64,000 nucleotides of DNA from Acidobacterium sp049965615 (GTDB taxonomy: Bacteria; Acidobacteriota; Terriglobia; Terriglobales; Acidobacteriaceae): positions 1 to 64,000 of the forward strand of contig JBMFWD010000011.1 of NCBI GenBank assembly GCA_049965615.1, read 5' to 3'. This document shows positions 1-8,781 of this stretch, in pieces. Below the pieces are notes generated by a model that did no database searches, was not told where the DNA came from, and saw only the letters and a program-made list of their open reading frames with translations. The first letter of the stretch is position 1, and each line of letters opens with the position of its first letter. The position numbers and the translations under genes are program-made.

Positions 1-310
1 CGCGCCTTCGGCTCTCGCCAAAACCCTCTGGCTTTGCTCACGCCTTCCCAGCGTTCGCTCCGCCATTCACCCGATTCGCATCGGGCTCTTCCTGCGGTAC
101 TTCCAATTTTATGGTGCACAGGGGAGGATTCGAACCTCCGTAGTGCTACCTTTCAGGGTTTCGTCTTCGCGCCTTCGGCTCTCGCCAAAACCCTCTGGCT
201 TTGCTCACGCCTTCCCAGCGTTCGCTCCGCCATTCACCCGATTCGCATCGGGCTCTTCCTGCGGTACTTCCAATTTTATGGTGCACAGGGGAGGATTCGA
301 ACCTCCGTAG
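1..310. repeat. Direct repeat, two 143-bp copies 167 bp apart
   Basis: Positions 1-143 and 168-310 are identical by eye. Each copy carries a spacer followed by the 3' end of tRNA-Tyr, read on the minus strand. The copies diverge after position 143/310: the right copy continues into a complete tRNA-Tyr, while the left continues into 24 bp of unrelated sequence and then into the right copy. The left copy begins at the window edge, so the true repeat could be longer. Confidence 0.9.
112..143 (-). pseudogene. tRNA-Tyr 3' fragment (T-arm, acceptor 3' strand, CCA)
   Basis: This 32-bp piece is identical to the 3' end of the intact tRNA-Tyr at 279-366. It includes the T-arm (GGAGG, TTCGAAT loop, CCTCC), the acceptor 3' strand and an encoded CCA. 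No anticodon arm or D-arm follows, so it cannot make a tRNA. It is either the product of a simple tandem duplication or a scar of integration at the tRNA 3' end. Confidence 0.85.
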
Positions 311-366
311 CTCCAAGGAGCGGCAGATTTACAGTCTGCTGCCATTAACCACTCGGCCACCTGTGC
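279..366 (-). tRNA. tRNA-Tyr (GTA)
   Basis: A class II tRNA on the minus strand. The acceptor strand GCACAGG (360-366) pairs with CCTGTGC before discriminator A. The anticodon loop reads CTGTAAA, giving anticodon GTA, and the long variable arm is typical of tRNA-Tyr. CCA is encoded (279-281). It lies downstream of tRNA-Thr in the same orientation and is probably cotranscribed with it. Confidence 0.95.
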
Positions 367-597
367 CCCTATTGCCCGGCCGAGAGAACTCTCTACAACC
401 GCTGCCCCGGCGATATTTTGCCGACGCTGGCTAATCCTTACAAAAACTGCCGTACTGCCTGCCGGGAGCTGCCCTTTTCCGCCACATGACACCAGCCAGC
501 TGGTCGGAGCGCTGCTCCGGGAACACTGTCTACTGGTCTCGTGGAGTCTGCTGCGGAAGGTAACCCCGACCCGTTTCCTGTTCGAAGCAGGAGAGTC

Positions 598-673
598 TGG
601 AGCTGGCGAAGGGATTTGAACCCCCGACCCTCTGATTACAAATCAGATGCTCTACCAGCTGAGCTACGCCAGC
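598..673 (-). tRNA. tRNA-Thr (TGT)
   Basis: The acceptor stem GCTGGCG/CGCCAGC is complete, with discriminator T and an encoded CCA (598-600). The anticodon stem TCTGA/TCAGA closes loop TTTGTAA, so the anticodon is TGT (Thr). The D-arm and T-arm are intact. A Thr-Tyr tRNA pair is a common bacterial order, often followed by tRNA-Gly and tuf, but those would lie off the left edge. Confidence 0.95.
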
Positions 674-845
674 CCGAACAGTTCCCAGCCCTCCGGCTCA
701 GGGCGCAACGGTGCGCTCGAAACAGAGGGCTATAGACAGAACATTAGCACAGGCGGAAGCCGTGAGCAATGCACCCGGGAGCAAAGCTGTGAATCATGCG
801 CCGAAGCCGGGCGGGGAGCGAGGATTTCGAGCGACGGATACCGGC

Positions 846-1790
846 TCAGCAGCTTGATCCGCCGCCGGAAAAGACCATCTCGATATGGCCGTTGCGCATG
901 GCGTAGACGCGGAAAAACTGGGCTTCAGGGCTGTTGACCGAAGTGATGAGAAATTCTCTGCCGTTTTTGAGAGTGACGGCGCCGAGCACCTGCTCGTTTT
1001 CGTCTTGCGTGTTGCGTTTCCAGAAGAGGACGTGAAATTTGCCCCTGGTGATCTCACCGATGGCGAAAATGAGCTTGACATTGGGGACGACGGAGGGATT
1101 GGCGCTGGAAAAGTCTGTGAAGGAGCGCTCGACAAGGATGAGACTGTGGCCGTTCCACTGAGTGCGATAGAGCCGGATACCGGCGAGCGTGCCGAGGGGA
1201 ACGGGCGATGCAGCGGCGAAGGCGGCGAGAGTTTTCTGATAGTCCAGCGCGTCGACCGGCTGGATGGGATGGCTGGGGAGAAAGGCCGAGGGATCGCTGG
1301 CGGCGATCGCGGTGCGTTCGAGCGGCTGGCCGCTGTAAATGCCGCGGGTGGCGAAGCTGTAGCAGTCGTCAAGGTGCGCGGGGGCGGCCTGCACGGAGCC
1401 GCCGAAGCCGTCCGGACTGACGATGGTGTAGTTGTGAAACTGGCCGAGATAGCCGGCGGCGAAGTCGCGGCAGCGCGCGATGTCGGCGTCGGTAACCCAG
1501 TGATAGTTGCAGGGCAGATCCTGCCAGAGGCCGGATGGCGTGATCCAGGCGATCTGCTCAACGCTGGCGATACCCTGGGGGGTGCGGATGCCGGTGCTGA
1601 TGCCTCCGATAAGGACCGAATCGTCGCGGGAGACGGCGGTGAGCATGATGCCATCCTGGGGCGCGGCTGGGGAGGCCTGCGGAGCTGCGAAGCCGGGCAT
1701 GGAGGCAAAGGCTGCCCACGCCAGCTCGAGGCTGACGCAAGCGATACGGAACCAGAAGGAGGGCCGGCGCATGCTGCGGTCTCTACTCAT
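846..1790 (-). CDS. Exported protein of unknown function
   Basis: A 314-residue protein with an N-terminal hydrophobic stretch (about residues 12-35) ending in an AxA-like region, consistent with a Sec signal peptide, followed by a Pro/Ala-rich linker. I recognise no domain. The mature part has few cysteines (in PCNYHW, ARCRDF and DDCYSF, plus the C-terminal SSC), which could form disulfides in the periplasm. The ATG at 1790 is chosen; an in-frame ATG at 1772 sits closer to the signal peptide and is equally possible, since neither has a strong ribosome-binding site. It is transcribed divergently from the anchored protein at 1900. Confidence 0.7.
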   Translation of the reverse strand: MSRDRSMRRPSFWFRIACVSLELAWAAFASMPGFAAPQASPAAPQDGIMLTAVSRDDSVLIGGISTGIRTPQGIASVEQIAWITPSGLWQDLPCNYHWVTDADIARCRDFAAGYLGQFHNYTIVSPDGFGGSVQAAPAHLDDCYSFATRGIYSGQPLERTAIAASDPSAFLPSHPIQPVDALDYQKTLAAFAAASPVPLGTLAGIRLYRTQWNGHSLILVERSFTDFSSANPSVVPNVKLIFAIGEITRGKFHVLFWKRNTQDENEQVLGAVTLKNGREFLITSVNSPEAQFFRVYAMRNGHIEMVFSGGGSSC

Positions 1791-1899
1791 CACTCAAAGT
1801 TTTATGACCGCGAAGGGCCGCCTGACAAGGAAGTGCAATGCAAGGGAGTGCAATTCAGGTGTATCACGAGCGGCGGCTCCGGTGAGATGATATTGAGCG

Positions 1900-2973
1900 A
1901 TGAGGCACAGGCGCACGCGGATCACCATTGCTGTTGTTGCTGTCGTTCTGCTGCTGCTGGCAGGTGCGATTTACCTGCGGGCAACGGCTCCGCCGGAGGT
2001 AGCGCGGCTGCTGCCCGAGTCCGATGGGATTATCTACCTGAACCTGCAGCCGCTGCGGGCGGCAACGCACTTTGACCGGACGCAGGTGCCGCACAGCGCG
2101 GCCTATCAGAAATTTATTAACGCGACGGGCATCGTGTTTGAGCGCGACCTGAACGAGGCAGCGTTTGCGCTGGAGAGAATGCCGGACCCGAACGGGCCCA
2201 ACGGGCCGGTGGCCTACAGCGAAGTGTTTGAAGGCCACTTTGATGGTGGCCGGCTGAAGAATTACCTGGCGAGCATAGCCGATGCGAAGGAAAGCTACGC
2301 TGGGCATACGATCTACGACATTCGCAATGACGGGCGCACGGATCGCGTGGCGCTGCTGGGCTACGACATGGTGGCGGTGAGCAATACGCCGACGCCGGAG
2401 CAGATTCACTCGATTGTGGACCGCTACCGCACGGCGGCGCTGCCCTTTACGGGGTCGAGCCTGCTGGCGGCGCACTACCACGATGTGCCGCTGCTCTCAC
2501 TGGCGTGGGGGATAGGGAAGATCGGGCTGCCGTTTGGCGGAAGCGGGCAAAAGGAGATTTCAGTAGCAGGGATGAGCCTGCCGATTTCCGCCGACGCGAC
2601 GCTGATTGCCAGCGTGCGCTGGACAGGCGCGCTGAAGCTGCGGGTGGAAGAGATTGCCGGCAGCGTGGCCGATGCGACGGCGACGACGCAGCAGTTGCAG
2701 TCGATGCTGGGCCTGCTGCACGCGGCGGAGGGTACGCCTCCGGGCGAGCAGATGGACCCCAACCTGAAGGCGGTGCTGAACAGCGCGAAGGTGCGGCAGA
2801 AGAAAGACCGGGTGGTGCTGACGGCATCGGTTCCGAATGCGCTGGTAAAGGCTGCGCTGACGCCGGTCACGACGCCTGCTGCGGCTGGGACGGAGCCTGT
2901 TTCTCCGGCACCGGCTGCTCCACCGGCGAAGGCAAAGCCGGATGCGAAAGCGGGGGCGCAGAAGAAGCCTTAG
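1900..2973 (+). CDS. Membrane-anchored protein of unknown function, Pro/Ala/Lys-rich tail
   Basis: A 357-residue protein. Residues 8-26 form a single N-terminal transmembrane or uncleaved signal segment after an Arg-rich start (MRHRRTR), so the bulk should be periplasmic. The central part (about 35-300) looks like a folded alpha/beta domain with no motif I can name. The C-terminal 45 residues are a low-complexity Pro/Ala/Lys tail, perhaps for wall or surface contact. It converges on the M23 peptidase gene across a hairpin at 2998-3021. The function is not inferable. Confidence 0.75.
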   Translation: MRHRRTRITIAVVAVVLLLLAGAIYLRATAPPEVARLLPESDGIIYLNLQPLRAATHFDRTQVPHSAAYQKFINATGIVFERDLNEAAFALERMPDPNGPNGPVAYSEVFEGHFDGGRLKNYLASIADAKESYAGHTIYDIRNDGRTDRVALLGYDMVAVSNTPTPEQIHSIVDRYRTAALPFTGSSLLAAHYHDVPLLSLAWGIGKIGLPFGGSGQKEISVAGMSLPISADATLIASVRWTGALKLRVEEIAGSVADATATTQQLQSMLGLLHAAEGTPPGEQMDPNLKAVLNSAKVRQKKDRVVLTASVPNALVKAALTPVTTPAAAGTEPVSPAPAAPPAKAKPDAKAGAQKKP

Positions 2974-2997
2974 GGGCTGGGTTGAATCAGAAAGCAG

Positions 2998-3021
2998 AAC
3001 AGCCGCCCGTGGGCGGCTGTT
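2998..3021. terminator. Hairpin between convergent genes
   Basis: A perfect 11-bp stem (AACAGCCGCCC/GGGCGGCTGTT) with a 2-nt loop lies in the gap between two convergent genes. There is no clear T-run on either side, so termination is inferred from position and stem strength. Confidence 0.55.
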
Positions 3022-3040
3022 GGCGTATTGTATTGGGAGC

Positions 3041-4000
3041 TTATGCGCCGGGGATTGTGGCGGTATCCGAGGCGGCAAGCTGCTGCTCGGTCTCATGCAG
3101 GAAGGGATGGGGATTGACCGGCGTGCCGTGAATGATGACTTCGTAATGGAGATGGGCGCCGGTGGACCAGCCGCTGTCGCCCACGTAGCCGATGACCTGG
3201 CCGATGTGAACCTGCTCGCCCTGGGTGACGGCAAAGCCGGAGAGGTGAGCAAAGAGGGTTTGGATGCCGTGGCCGTTGTTGAGGATGAGGACGCGGCCGT
3301 AGCCGGTTTCGCGGCCAGCGGTTTCCACAATGCCATTCGCCGTGGCGTGGACCGGGGTGCCGCTGCTGGTGGCGATGTCGATGCCCTGGTGAAATTCCAT
3401 TTCGCCGGTTTGGAGCGGATTCTGGCGCTCGCCGAAGGAGCTGGTGACGCGACCGGTAACGGGCCAGAGTGAGGGTGCGTCGGCAAAGTCAGACCAGTCC
3501 CCGCCGTCCCTGCTCTCGAGAATGCTTATCTCCATGGAGTGGGCGATGCCGCCGGCGAGCGCGGTACTGCGCAACGAAGTGAGCTCGTTGAGCGACTCGA
3601 TGTAGGCATCCTGCGTGAAAGCAGCACTCGTGACTCCGGCGAGCGGCGCGGTGGCCGTGACGGCGGCAGCCTTGGTGACGTGGGGCTGGCGCAGGCCGTA
3701 GAGCGCGGCGACCTCACTGGCGAGCGAGCCAAGGGTAGCAGCCTGCACTTCCTTTTCGTGGGCTACGACCTGCAGGTGCTGGTAGTCCTTTTGGAGCGCG
3801 ACCTGCTGGGAGCGAACCTGGTTGAAGCGCGCAGTCTTGAGCAGCATGCGCGTGTAAGAGCCAGCCATGCCTGTGATGGAGAATGCACCCACCACGGCAG
3901 CCACGACGAAAATATAGGCGTAATGAATAGGGATGGGAATCTTGCGCAGACGCCCGTCCTGCTCCCGGGCCACGAAAATAATGTAGAAGCGCTTCTTCAA
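3041..4000 (-). CDS. M23 family metallopeptidase (LytM/NlpD-type)
   Basis: A 319-residue protein. Near the N terminus is RLRKIPIPIHYAY followed by a transmembrane segment (about 25-47), then a Gln-rich coiled coil (about 55-100). The C-terminal M23 domain shows HQGIDIA (Zn ligands H and D), GYGRVLILNNGHG, LFAHLSG and the HxH of GAHLHYEV, so it should be an active Zn-dependent DD-endopeptidase acting on peptidoglycan. I chose the TTG at 4000 because LKKRFYIIFVAREQDG is the usual family start; an upstream in-frame ATG would add 38 unconserved residues. It is probably anchored in the inner membrane, facing the periplasm. Confidence 0.85.
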   Translation of the reverse strand: MKKRFYIIFVAREQDGRLRKIPIPIHYAYIFVVAAVVGAFSITGMAGSYTRMLLKTARFNQVRSQQVALQKDYQHLQVVAHEKEVQAATLGSLASEVAALYGLRQPHVTKAAAVTATAPLAGVTSAAFTQDAYIESLNELTSLRSTALAGGIAHSMEISILESRDGGDWSDFADAPSLWPVTGRVTSSFGERQNPLQTGEMEFHQGIDIATSSGTPVHATANGIVETAGRETGYGRVLILNNGHGIQTLFAHLSGFAVTQGEQVHIGQVIGYVGDSGWSTGAHLHYEVIIHGTPVNPHPFLHETEQQLAASDTATIPGA

Positions 4001-4257
4001 AGTCTCGCCTGCCAGATTTCTGGGAAAAAATGTGACGCGGAAGAATCTTCCTGAAGCCGCATCTTTTGAAAAAGTACCAGTCGAAGTGCAGACGGTCAAT
4101 GCAAGAAATAGCACGTTTGCCCTGGTAACGCTGGCGATTTACCGAAATAAACGGGTTATGCGGGATTGGGCGAGTTGCGGAAAATCTGGCAGAGGGGCGC
4201 TGGGGGAAGGTTTGCCGGAGCGGACGTATTCTGGATGGAAAGAGGGATGGAAGTGAA

Positions 4258-5286
4258 GTGACGGCGGAACGGGAGCTGATTGCGGGAATTCGGGCGCGGG
4301 CGCGGCGATTTGGCAGCGGCGTTCGGCTGGGGATTGGCGACGACTGCGCGGTGCTGCGGCCGAGGGCCGGGCATGAGCTGGTGGTGACGACAGATATGTC
4401 GTTGGAAGGAAAGCACTTCCGGCGGGAATGGCACTCGCCGGAGAGTGTGGGGCACCGGTGCCTGGCGCGGGGGTTGAGCGACATTGCGGCGATGGGGGCG
4501 CGGCCAGTGGCGGCGTTTTTGTCGGTGGCGGTTCCGGGGGAGCTGGCGGGAGACGGACGACGTGCGAGCTGGGTGGAGCGATTTCTGGATGGGCTGCTGG
4601 CGCTGGCCGCCGAGCATAAGGTAACGCTGGCGGGTGGAGATACGGCGGAGTCGCCGGGCGGGGTGCTGGCGGACATTGTGGTGCTGGGCGAGGCTCCGGC
4701 GGGCCGGGTGCTGCTGCGAAGCGGGGCTCGGGCCGGGGATGGGATTTACGTGACGGGCGCTCTGGGCGGGGCGGCTGCGGAGCTGGCTCGGCTCAAGCGG
4801 AGTGCGCGGTGGAAGTCCGAGACGCGGAAGCTGACGCGGGCGGAGGGTGCGGCGCATCCGCATTTCTTTCCGCAGCCGCGGATTGCGGCGGGACTGGCGC
4901 TGCAGCGGCGCGGGCTGGCGGCGGCGATGATCGACGTGAGCGATGGGATTTCGACGGACCTGGACCACTTGTGCGAGGAGTCGAAGCTGCGGGCGGAGGT
5001 GGATGTGGCGGCGGTTCCAGTGCATGCGCTGGCAGTGGAGGCGGAGCGGCGCGGGTGGACAGCGTCGGGGCTGGGGCTGGCGCTGCATGGCGGCGAGGAT
5101 TACGAGCTGCTGTTTACGGCGCGGGCGGGGGCGCGGGTTCCTGAGATGATTGCAGGCGTGGCGGTGCGGGCGATCGGGAGGATGCTTCCGGCCAATGCAC
5201 GGAAGCCGCGGATGATGCTGAGGCATGCGGATGGGCGCGGGGAGCCGTTGGCAGCGCGGGGCTGGGAGCACTTTGGCAAGGCTTGA
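4258..5286 (+). CDS. thiL: Thiamine-monophosphate kinase
   Basis: A 342-residue ThiL, the ATP-dependent kinase for the last step to thiamine diphosphate. Visible family features are the N-terminal GIGDDCAVL, TTDMSLEGKHF (Mg/ATP site), SDIAAMGARP, GGDTAESPGG, and the C-terminal DVSDGISTDLDHL and HGGEDYELLF. The length is normal. It starts at GTG (4258). gltX follows after 58 bp on the same strand, so the two may be cotranscribed. No TPP riboswitch is visible upstream. Confidence 0.92.
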   Translation: MTAERELIAGIRARARRFGSGVRLGIGDDCAVLRPRAGHELVVTTDMSLEGKHFRREWHSPESVGHRCLARGLSDIAAMGARPVAAFLSVAVPGELAGDGRRASWVERFLDGLLALAAEHKVTLAGGDTAESPGGVLADIVVLGEAPAGRVLLRSGARAGDGIYVTGALGGAAAELARLKRSARWKSETRKLTRAEGAAHPHFFPQPRIAAGLALQRRGLAAAMIDVSDGISTDLDHLCEESKLRAEVDVAAVPVHALAVEAERRGWTASGLGLALHGGEDYELLFTARAGARVPEMIAGVAVRAIGRMLPANARKPRMMLRHADGRGEPLAARGWEHFGKA

Positions 5287-5344
5287 ACGAGCGCAGGGTT
5301 CGCCGCGCGTGATTGCGGCGCGGCCATTTAGGATCAGAACTGTC

Positions 5345-6844
5345 ATGGGTACTGTTCGCGTACGATTTGCACCTTCTCCGACGGGCTTGCTGCATGTGGG
5401 CAATGCCCGCACGGCGCTTTACAACTGGCTGTTTGCGCGGCATCACGGCGGGAAATTTATTCTTCGCATTGAAGATACGGATGTGGACCGCAGCGAGGCG
5501 AGGCACGAAGCGCAACTGCTGGAAGACCTGCGCTGGATGGGTATGGACTGGGACGAGGGTCCGGGTGTGTCTGGTCCGCATGCGCCCTACCGGCAGAGTG
5601 AGCGGATCGGGATTTATCGCGAGCATACAGATCGTCTGCTGGCCGAGTGCAAGGCTTATCGCTGCTTCTGCACGACGGAGGAGCTGGAGGCCGAACGGGC
5701 GCAGGCAGTGGCCGAGCATCGTCCGCAGGTGTATTCGGGGCGTTGCCGGGCGCTGAGCGCCGAAGAGCAGGCGCGTCGCGCGGCGGCGGGCGAGGCATTT
5801 GCGGTGCGGCTGAAGATTCCCGATCATCCGCTGCGCTTTCATGACCTGGTGCGCGGGGATGTGGAGTTTCCCAATGAGACGGTGAGCGACCCGATTCTGG
5901 TGAGATCGAGTGGAATGCCGGTCTACAACTACGTGGTGACGGTGGATGATGCGCTGATGGAGATCACGCATGTGATTCGCGGCGATGACCACATTTCCAA
6001 CACGCCGAAGCAGGTGGCGATTTACGAGGCCTTCGGGTGGAAGGTGCCGGAGTTTGCGCATCTTTCGACGATCCTGGGCAGCGACCGCGAGAGGTTGTCA
6101 AAGCGGCACGGGGCGACCTCGATTGCGAGCTTTCGCGAGATGGGGATTTTGCCCGAGGCGCTGGTGAATTACCTTGCGCTGCTGGGCTGGGGCGCGGAGG
6201 GCGGCACGCGGGAGATATTTCCGCTGGAGGAGCTGGTGGAAGCCTTCAAGCTGGAGCGCGTGACGGCTTCGCCGGCGGTGTTCGATTTTGAAAAGCTGAA
6301 CTGGATGAACCGGCACTACCTGAAGGAGTGCGACGGCGAACGGCTGGCGGAGCTGGCGTGGCCCTACTTTGCGCAGGAGGGCTGGCTGCCGGCGCAGGAT
6401 GCGGCCGGAGCGGATGTGCGGGCGTGGTTCGAGCGGCTGCTGGGGATTTTTGTGCCATCAGTCGATCGGCTCGACCAGGTGCCGGGCCGGGCGCGGTTCG
6501 TGTTTGATTTTGATCCGCTGCGGGCGCGCGACGAGGAGGAGAACGCCGCGCTGCTGGCGAGCGAAAACGCGCAGAAGGTGCTCTCAGCCTTTGCGGAAAA
6601 GGTGCGGGCGCATGCGGGTCCGGTGGATGCGGCGCAGTTCAAGGCGTGGATGAATGACGTAAAGGCCGAGACGGGCGTGAAGGGCAAGGAGCTGTTTCAT
6701 CCAGTGCGGATTGCTCTGACGGGTTCGCACTCCGGGCCGGAGTTCGACAAGCTGGTTCCGCTGTTTGAGGAAGGCAGCGCACTGGCGCTGCCGGAGCATG
6801 TGCTGAGCGTGCGGGAGCGGGTGGAGATGTTTTTGGCGGAGTGA
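5345..6844 (+). CDS. gltX: Glutamate-tRNA ligase
   Basis: A 499-residue class I aminoacyl-tRNA synthetase that charges tRNA-Glu. The HIGH-type motif appears in RFAPSPTGLLHVGNARTA near the start, FILRIEDTD follows, and the KMSKS-type motif is LSKRHGA at about residue 250. The C-terminal half is the alpha-helical anticodon-binding part. The ATG at 5345 is taken because the conserved MGTVRVRFAPSPTG begins there; in-frame sequence upstream overlaps thiL and is not conserved. Whether it also charges tRNA-Gln depends on GatCAB elsewhere in the genome. Confidence 0.96.
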   Translation: MGTVRVRFAPSPTGLLHVGNARTALYNWLFARHHGGKFILRIEDTDVDRSEARHEAQLLEDLRWMGMDWDEGPGVSGPHAPYRQSERIGIYREHTDRLLAECKAYRCFCTTEELEAERAQAVAEHRPQVYSGRCRALSAEEQARRAAAGEAFAVRLKIPDHPLRFHDLVRGDVEFPNETVSDPILVRSSGMPVYNYVVTVDDALMEITHVIRGDDHISNTPKQVAIYEAFGWKVPEFAHLSTILGSDRERLSKRHGATSIASFREMGILPEALVNYLALLGWGAEGGTREIFPLEELVEAFKLERVTASPAVFDFEKLNWMNRHYLKECDGERLAELAWPYFAQEGWLPAQDAAGADVRAWFERLLGIFVPSVDRLDQVPGRARFVFDFDPLRARDEEENAALLASENAQKVLSAFAEKVRAHAGPVDAAQFKAWMNDVKAETGVKGKELFHPVRIALTGSHSGPEFDKLVPLFEEGSALALPEHVLSVRERVEMFLAE

Positions 6845-6848
6845 GGCC

Positions 6849-7409
6849 TTACTCCACGCGGTAGAAGCTGAGGCTTGCGTCGCCCTGATGGAGGGTGCGA
6901 TAGCGATGCAGGTTGCCGTAGGTTTCGGCGAGTTCGTTTCGTCTGGCGTGTTCTGCGATGACGATGGCTTCCGGGGCGAGGATGGTGCTGGATGCGCCGC
7001 CCAGCAGATTCAAAATCAGTTTGTATTCTTCGGCAGCTTCGTAGGGTGGGTCGAGGAAGACGATTTGAACTTCCCTGCCCTGCGTGACGAGCCGCTTGAG
7101 GGCGGCGGCGGCTGTGGCGGATTCCAATGCGTGGCCGGAGTGAATTTTCAGGAGCGAGAGATTGGCGCGGATGGTTTTGAGCGCGGGAGCGGCGTGCTCG
7201 ACAAAGATGGCCTCGGCGGCTCCCCGGCTGAGCGCCTCGATACCGACGGCGCCGGAGCCTGCGTAAAGATCGAGAAAAATGCTGCCGGCGATGCGCGGGG
7301 CGAGGACGTTGAAGAGGGTTTCGCGCAGGCGGTCGCTGGTGGGCCGGGTGTGGCGGCCGGGCGGCGCAGTGAGCGGCCGCGAGCGGTATTTTCCAGCGAT
7401 GATGCGCAT
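6849..7409 (-). CDS. rsmD: 16S rRNA (guanine966-N2)-methyltransferase
   Basis: A 186-residue RsmD that methylates G966 of 16S rRNA using SAM. It shows the family start MRIIAGKYRSRPL, the SAM motif DLYAGSGAVGIEALSRGA (about 48-65) and the catalytic VFLDPPYEAA (N/DPPY type) at about 118. The length is usual. It converges on gltX, with only 4 bp between the stop codons, and points away from the CBS protein at 7565. Confidence 0.93.
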   Translation of the reverse strand: MRIIAGKYRSRPLTAPPGRHTRPTSDRLRETLFNVLAPRIAGSIFLDLYAGSGAVGIEALSRGAAEAIFVEHAAPALKTIRANLSLLKIHSGHALESATAAAALKRLVTQGREVQIVFLDPPYEAAEEYKLILNLLGGASSTILAPEAIVIAEHARRNELAETYGNLHRYRTLHQGDASLSFYRVE

Positions 7410-7564
7410 GGCTTCTTCATGCTAATGCCTTGCCATGGGAGCCGGGCGCAGGGCGTTTTCCATGTGGGAAGGAAAGATGACAGAAACAGGCTTGTGAGGT
7501 TTTCAAAGGCGAACCTCACGACCCAACCCGTACAATACGGACGGGAAGAGAACGAGGAGTAAGC

Positions 7565-8713
7565 ATGCGCGGATGGTCGTTTCCCCTGGGTCGCTGGTTT
7601 GGCGTGCACATCCGCGTGCATGTGCTGTTTGTGCTGCTGCTGATTATCTGCATGGTTTCCACGGACCTGCCGGGGTTGCCGATGTGGCGCGGGCTGATGC
7701 TGTGCGCGCTGCTGTTTGTGTGCGTGGTGCTGCGCGAGATTGTGCGGCTGATTGCGACCAGCTACTTTGGTGTGCATTTGCGGAGTGTCCTGCTGCTGCC
7801 GATTGGCGGGCTGGTTTCTTACGCGAGCCCGGACAGCGCAGAGCGCGCGCAAAAGGGCCGGGCGCAGACGGTGATCGGGATTGCGGGGCCGGCGGCCAGC
7901 CTGCTGTTTGCCGCGATCTTTGCGGGGCTGATTGTGGGTGTGTCTCCGCTGGTGCCGGTGTTTGCGCGGCCGTGGGTAACGCCGGAGCACCTGCTGCGGT
8001 CGCTGGTGTGGATGAACGTGGGCTTGTTTGCGGTACACCTGCTGCCGGCGTATCCGCTGGACATGGGGCGGCTGGCGCGCGCGTATTACATTCGCACGCA
8101 GGGGGCGGCGCAGGGCGCGAAGTCTGCCTCGCAACTGAGCCAGGTAATTGGCGCGGCGGCGATGGTGGTGGGACTGGTGCTGCTGGCGGTGCCGAACGTT
8201 TCGCTGACCGAAGAGATCAGCCCGTGGCTGATCATGGGCGGATTTTTCATCTTCATCGGCACGCAACTGGAAGACCAGGGCGTGATGGTGCAGTCCATTG
8301 TGGACACGGTGCGGATGAAGGACGTGATGCTGACCGAGTTCAGCACGCTGTCGCCCTCGGACACGCTGGCGGACGCGCTGGAAAAGGCGATTCACACGCT
8401 GCAGGATGATTTTCCGGTGGTGCGCGGGAGGAGCCTGATTGGCGTGGTGTCAAAGCAGAGCATTGTGCAGGCGCTGCGGCAGGATGGGAACAGCTACGTG
8501 CAGTCGATCATGTCGCGGGGCTTTCAACTGGCGCAGCCGGAGGATTCGCTGGGGCTGGTGATCCGGCGGATCGACAGCGGGCGGATGCCGCTGATTCCGG
8601 TTGCCGAGCACGGGCGCGTGGTGGGCATGGTGAGCCTGCAGAATTTGCGCGGCAGCATGACGCTGCTGGCCGAGCATCGCCGCCTGCAGCAGCAGCAGCA
8701 GGAAGGACAATAG
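7565..8713 (+). CDS. Site-2 protease homologue with CBS pair, HExxH replaced by RExxR
   Basis: A 382-residue polytopic membrane protein of the M50/S2P type with CBS domains. The N-terminal part has the family layout: an amphipathic start with GVHIRVH, a helix ending LREIVRLIA, a GGLVSY loop (81-86), then LPAYPLDMGR (160-169), and further helices to about 235. Two CBS domains occupy about 248-365, followed by a poly-Gln tail. The zinc-binding HExxH at 57-61 is Arg-Glu-Ile-Val-Arg, while the distal Asp (D167) and nearby Asn (N151) remain. Family knowledge says both His are required for zinc, so I infer a catalytically inactive sensor or scaffold. rsmI lies downstream. Confidence 0.85.
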   Translation: MRGWSFPLGRWFGVHIRVHVLFVLLLIICMVSTDLPGLPMWRGLMLCALLFVCVVLREIVRLIATSYFGVHLRSVLLLPIGGLVSYASPDSAERAQKGRAQTVIGIAGPAASLLFAAIFAGLIVGVSPLVPVFARPWVTPEHLLRSLVWMNVGLFAVHLLPAYPLDMGRLARAYYIRTQGAAQGAKSASQLSQVIGAAAMVVGLVLLAVPNVSLTEEISPWLIMGGFFIFIGTQLEDQGVMVQSIVDTVRMKDVMLTEFSTLSPSDTLADALEKAIHTLQDDFPVVRGRSLIGVVSKQSIVQALRQDGNSYVQSIMSRGFQLAQPEDSLGLVIRRIDSGRMPLIPVAEHGRVVGMVSLQNLRGSMTLLAEHRRLQQQQQEGQ

Positions 8714-8781
8714 CAGTTCATGAACGGGACTGGCTCGGACTCCCACACAAGCCAACTGCGGGCTTGTATGGGGCACAAGCG

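Noticed and set aside
34..434. Reading frames encoding peptides such as WCTGEDSNLRS
   Set aside because: They are translations across the tRNA-Tyr gene and its duplicated 3' fragment, a well-known artefact.
885..2075. Plus-strand frame of 396 codons over 885-2075
   Set aside because: Antisense of the exported protein and running into the next gene; composition is typical of a shadow frame.
4001..4257. TPP riboswitch before thiL
   Set aside because: No CUGAGA or ACCUGAUCUG-type conserved blocks found; thiL is an enzyme of late synthesis and may be constitutive.
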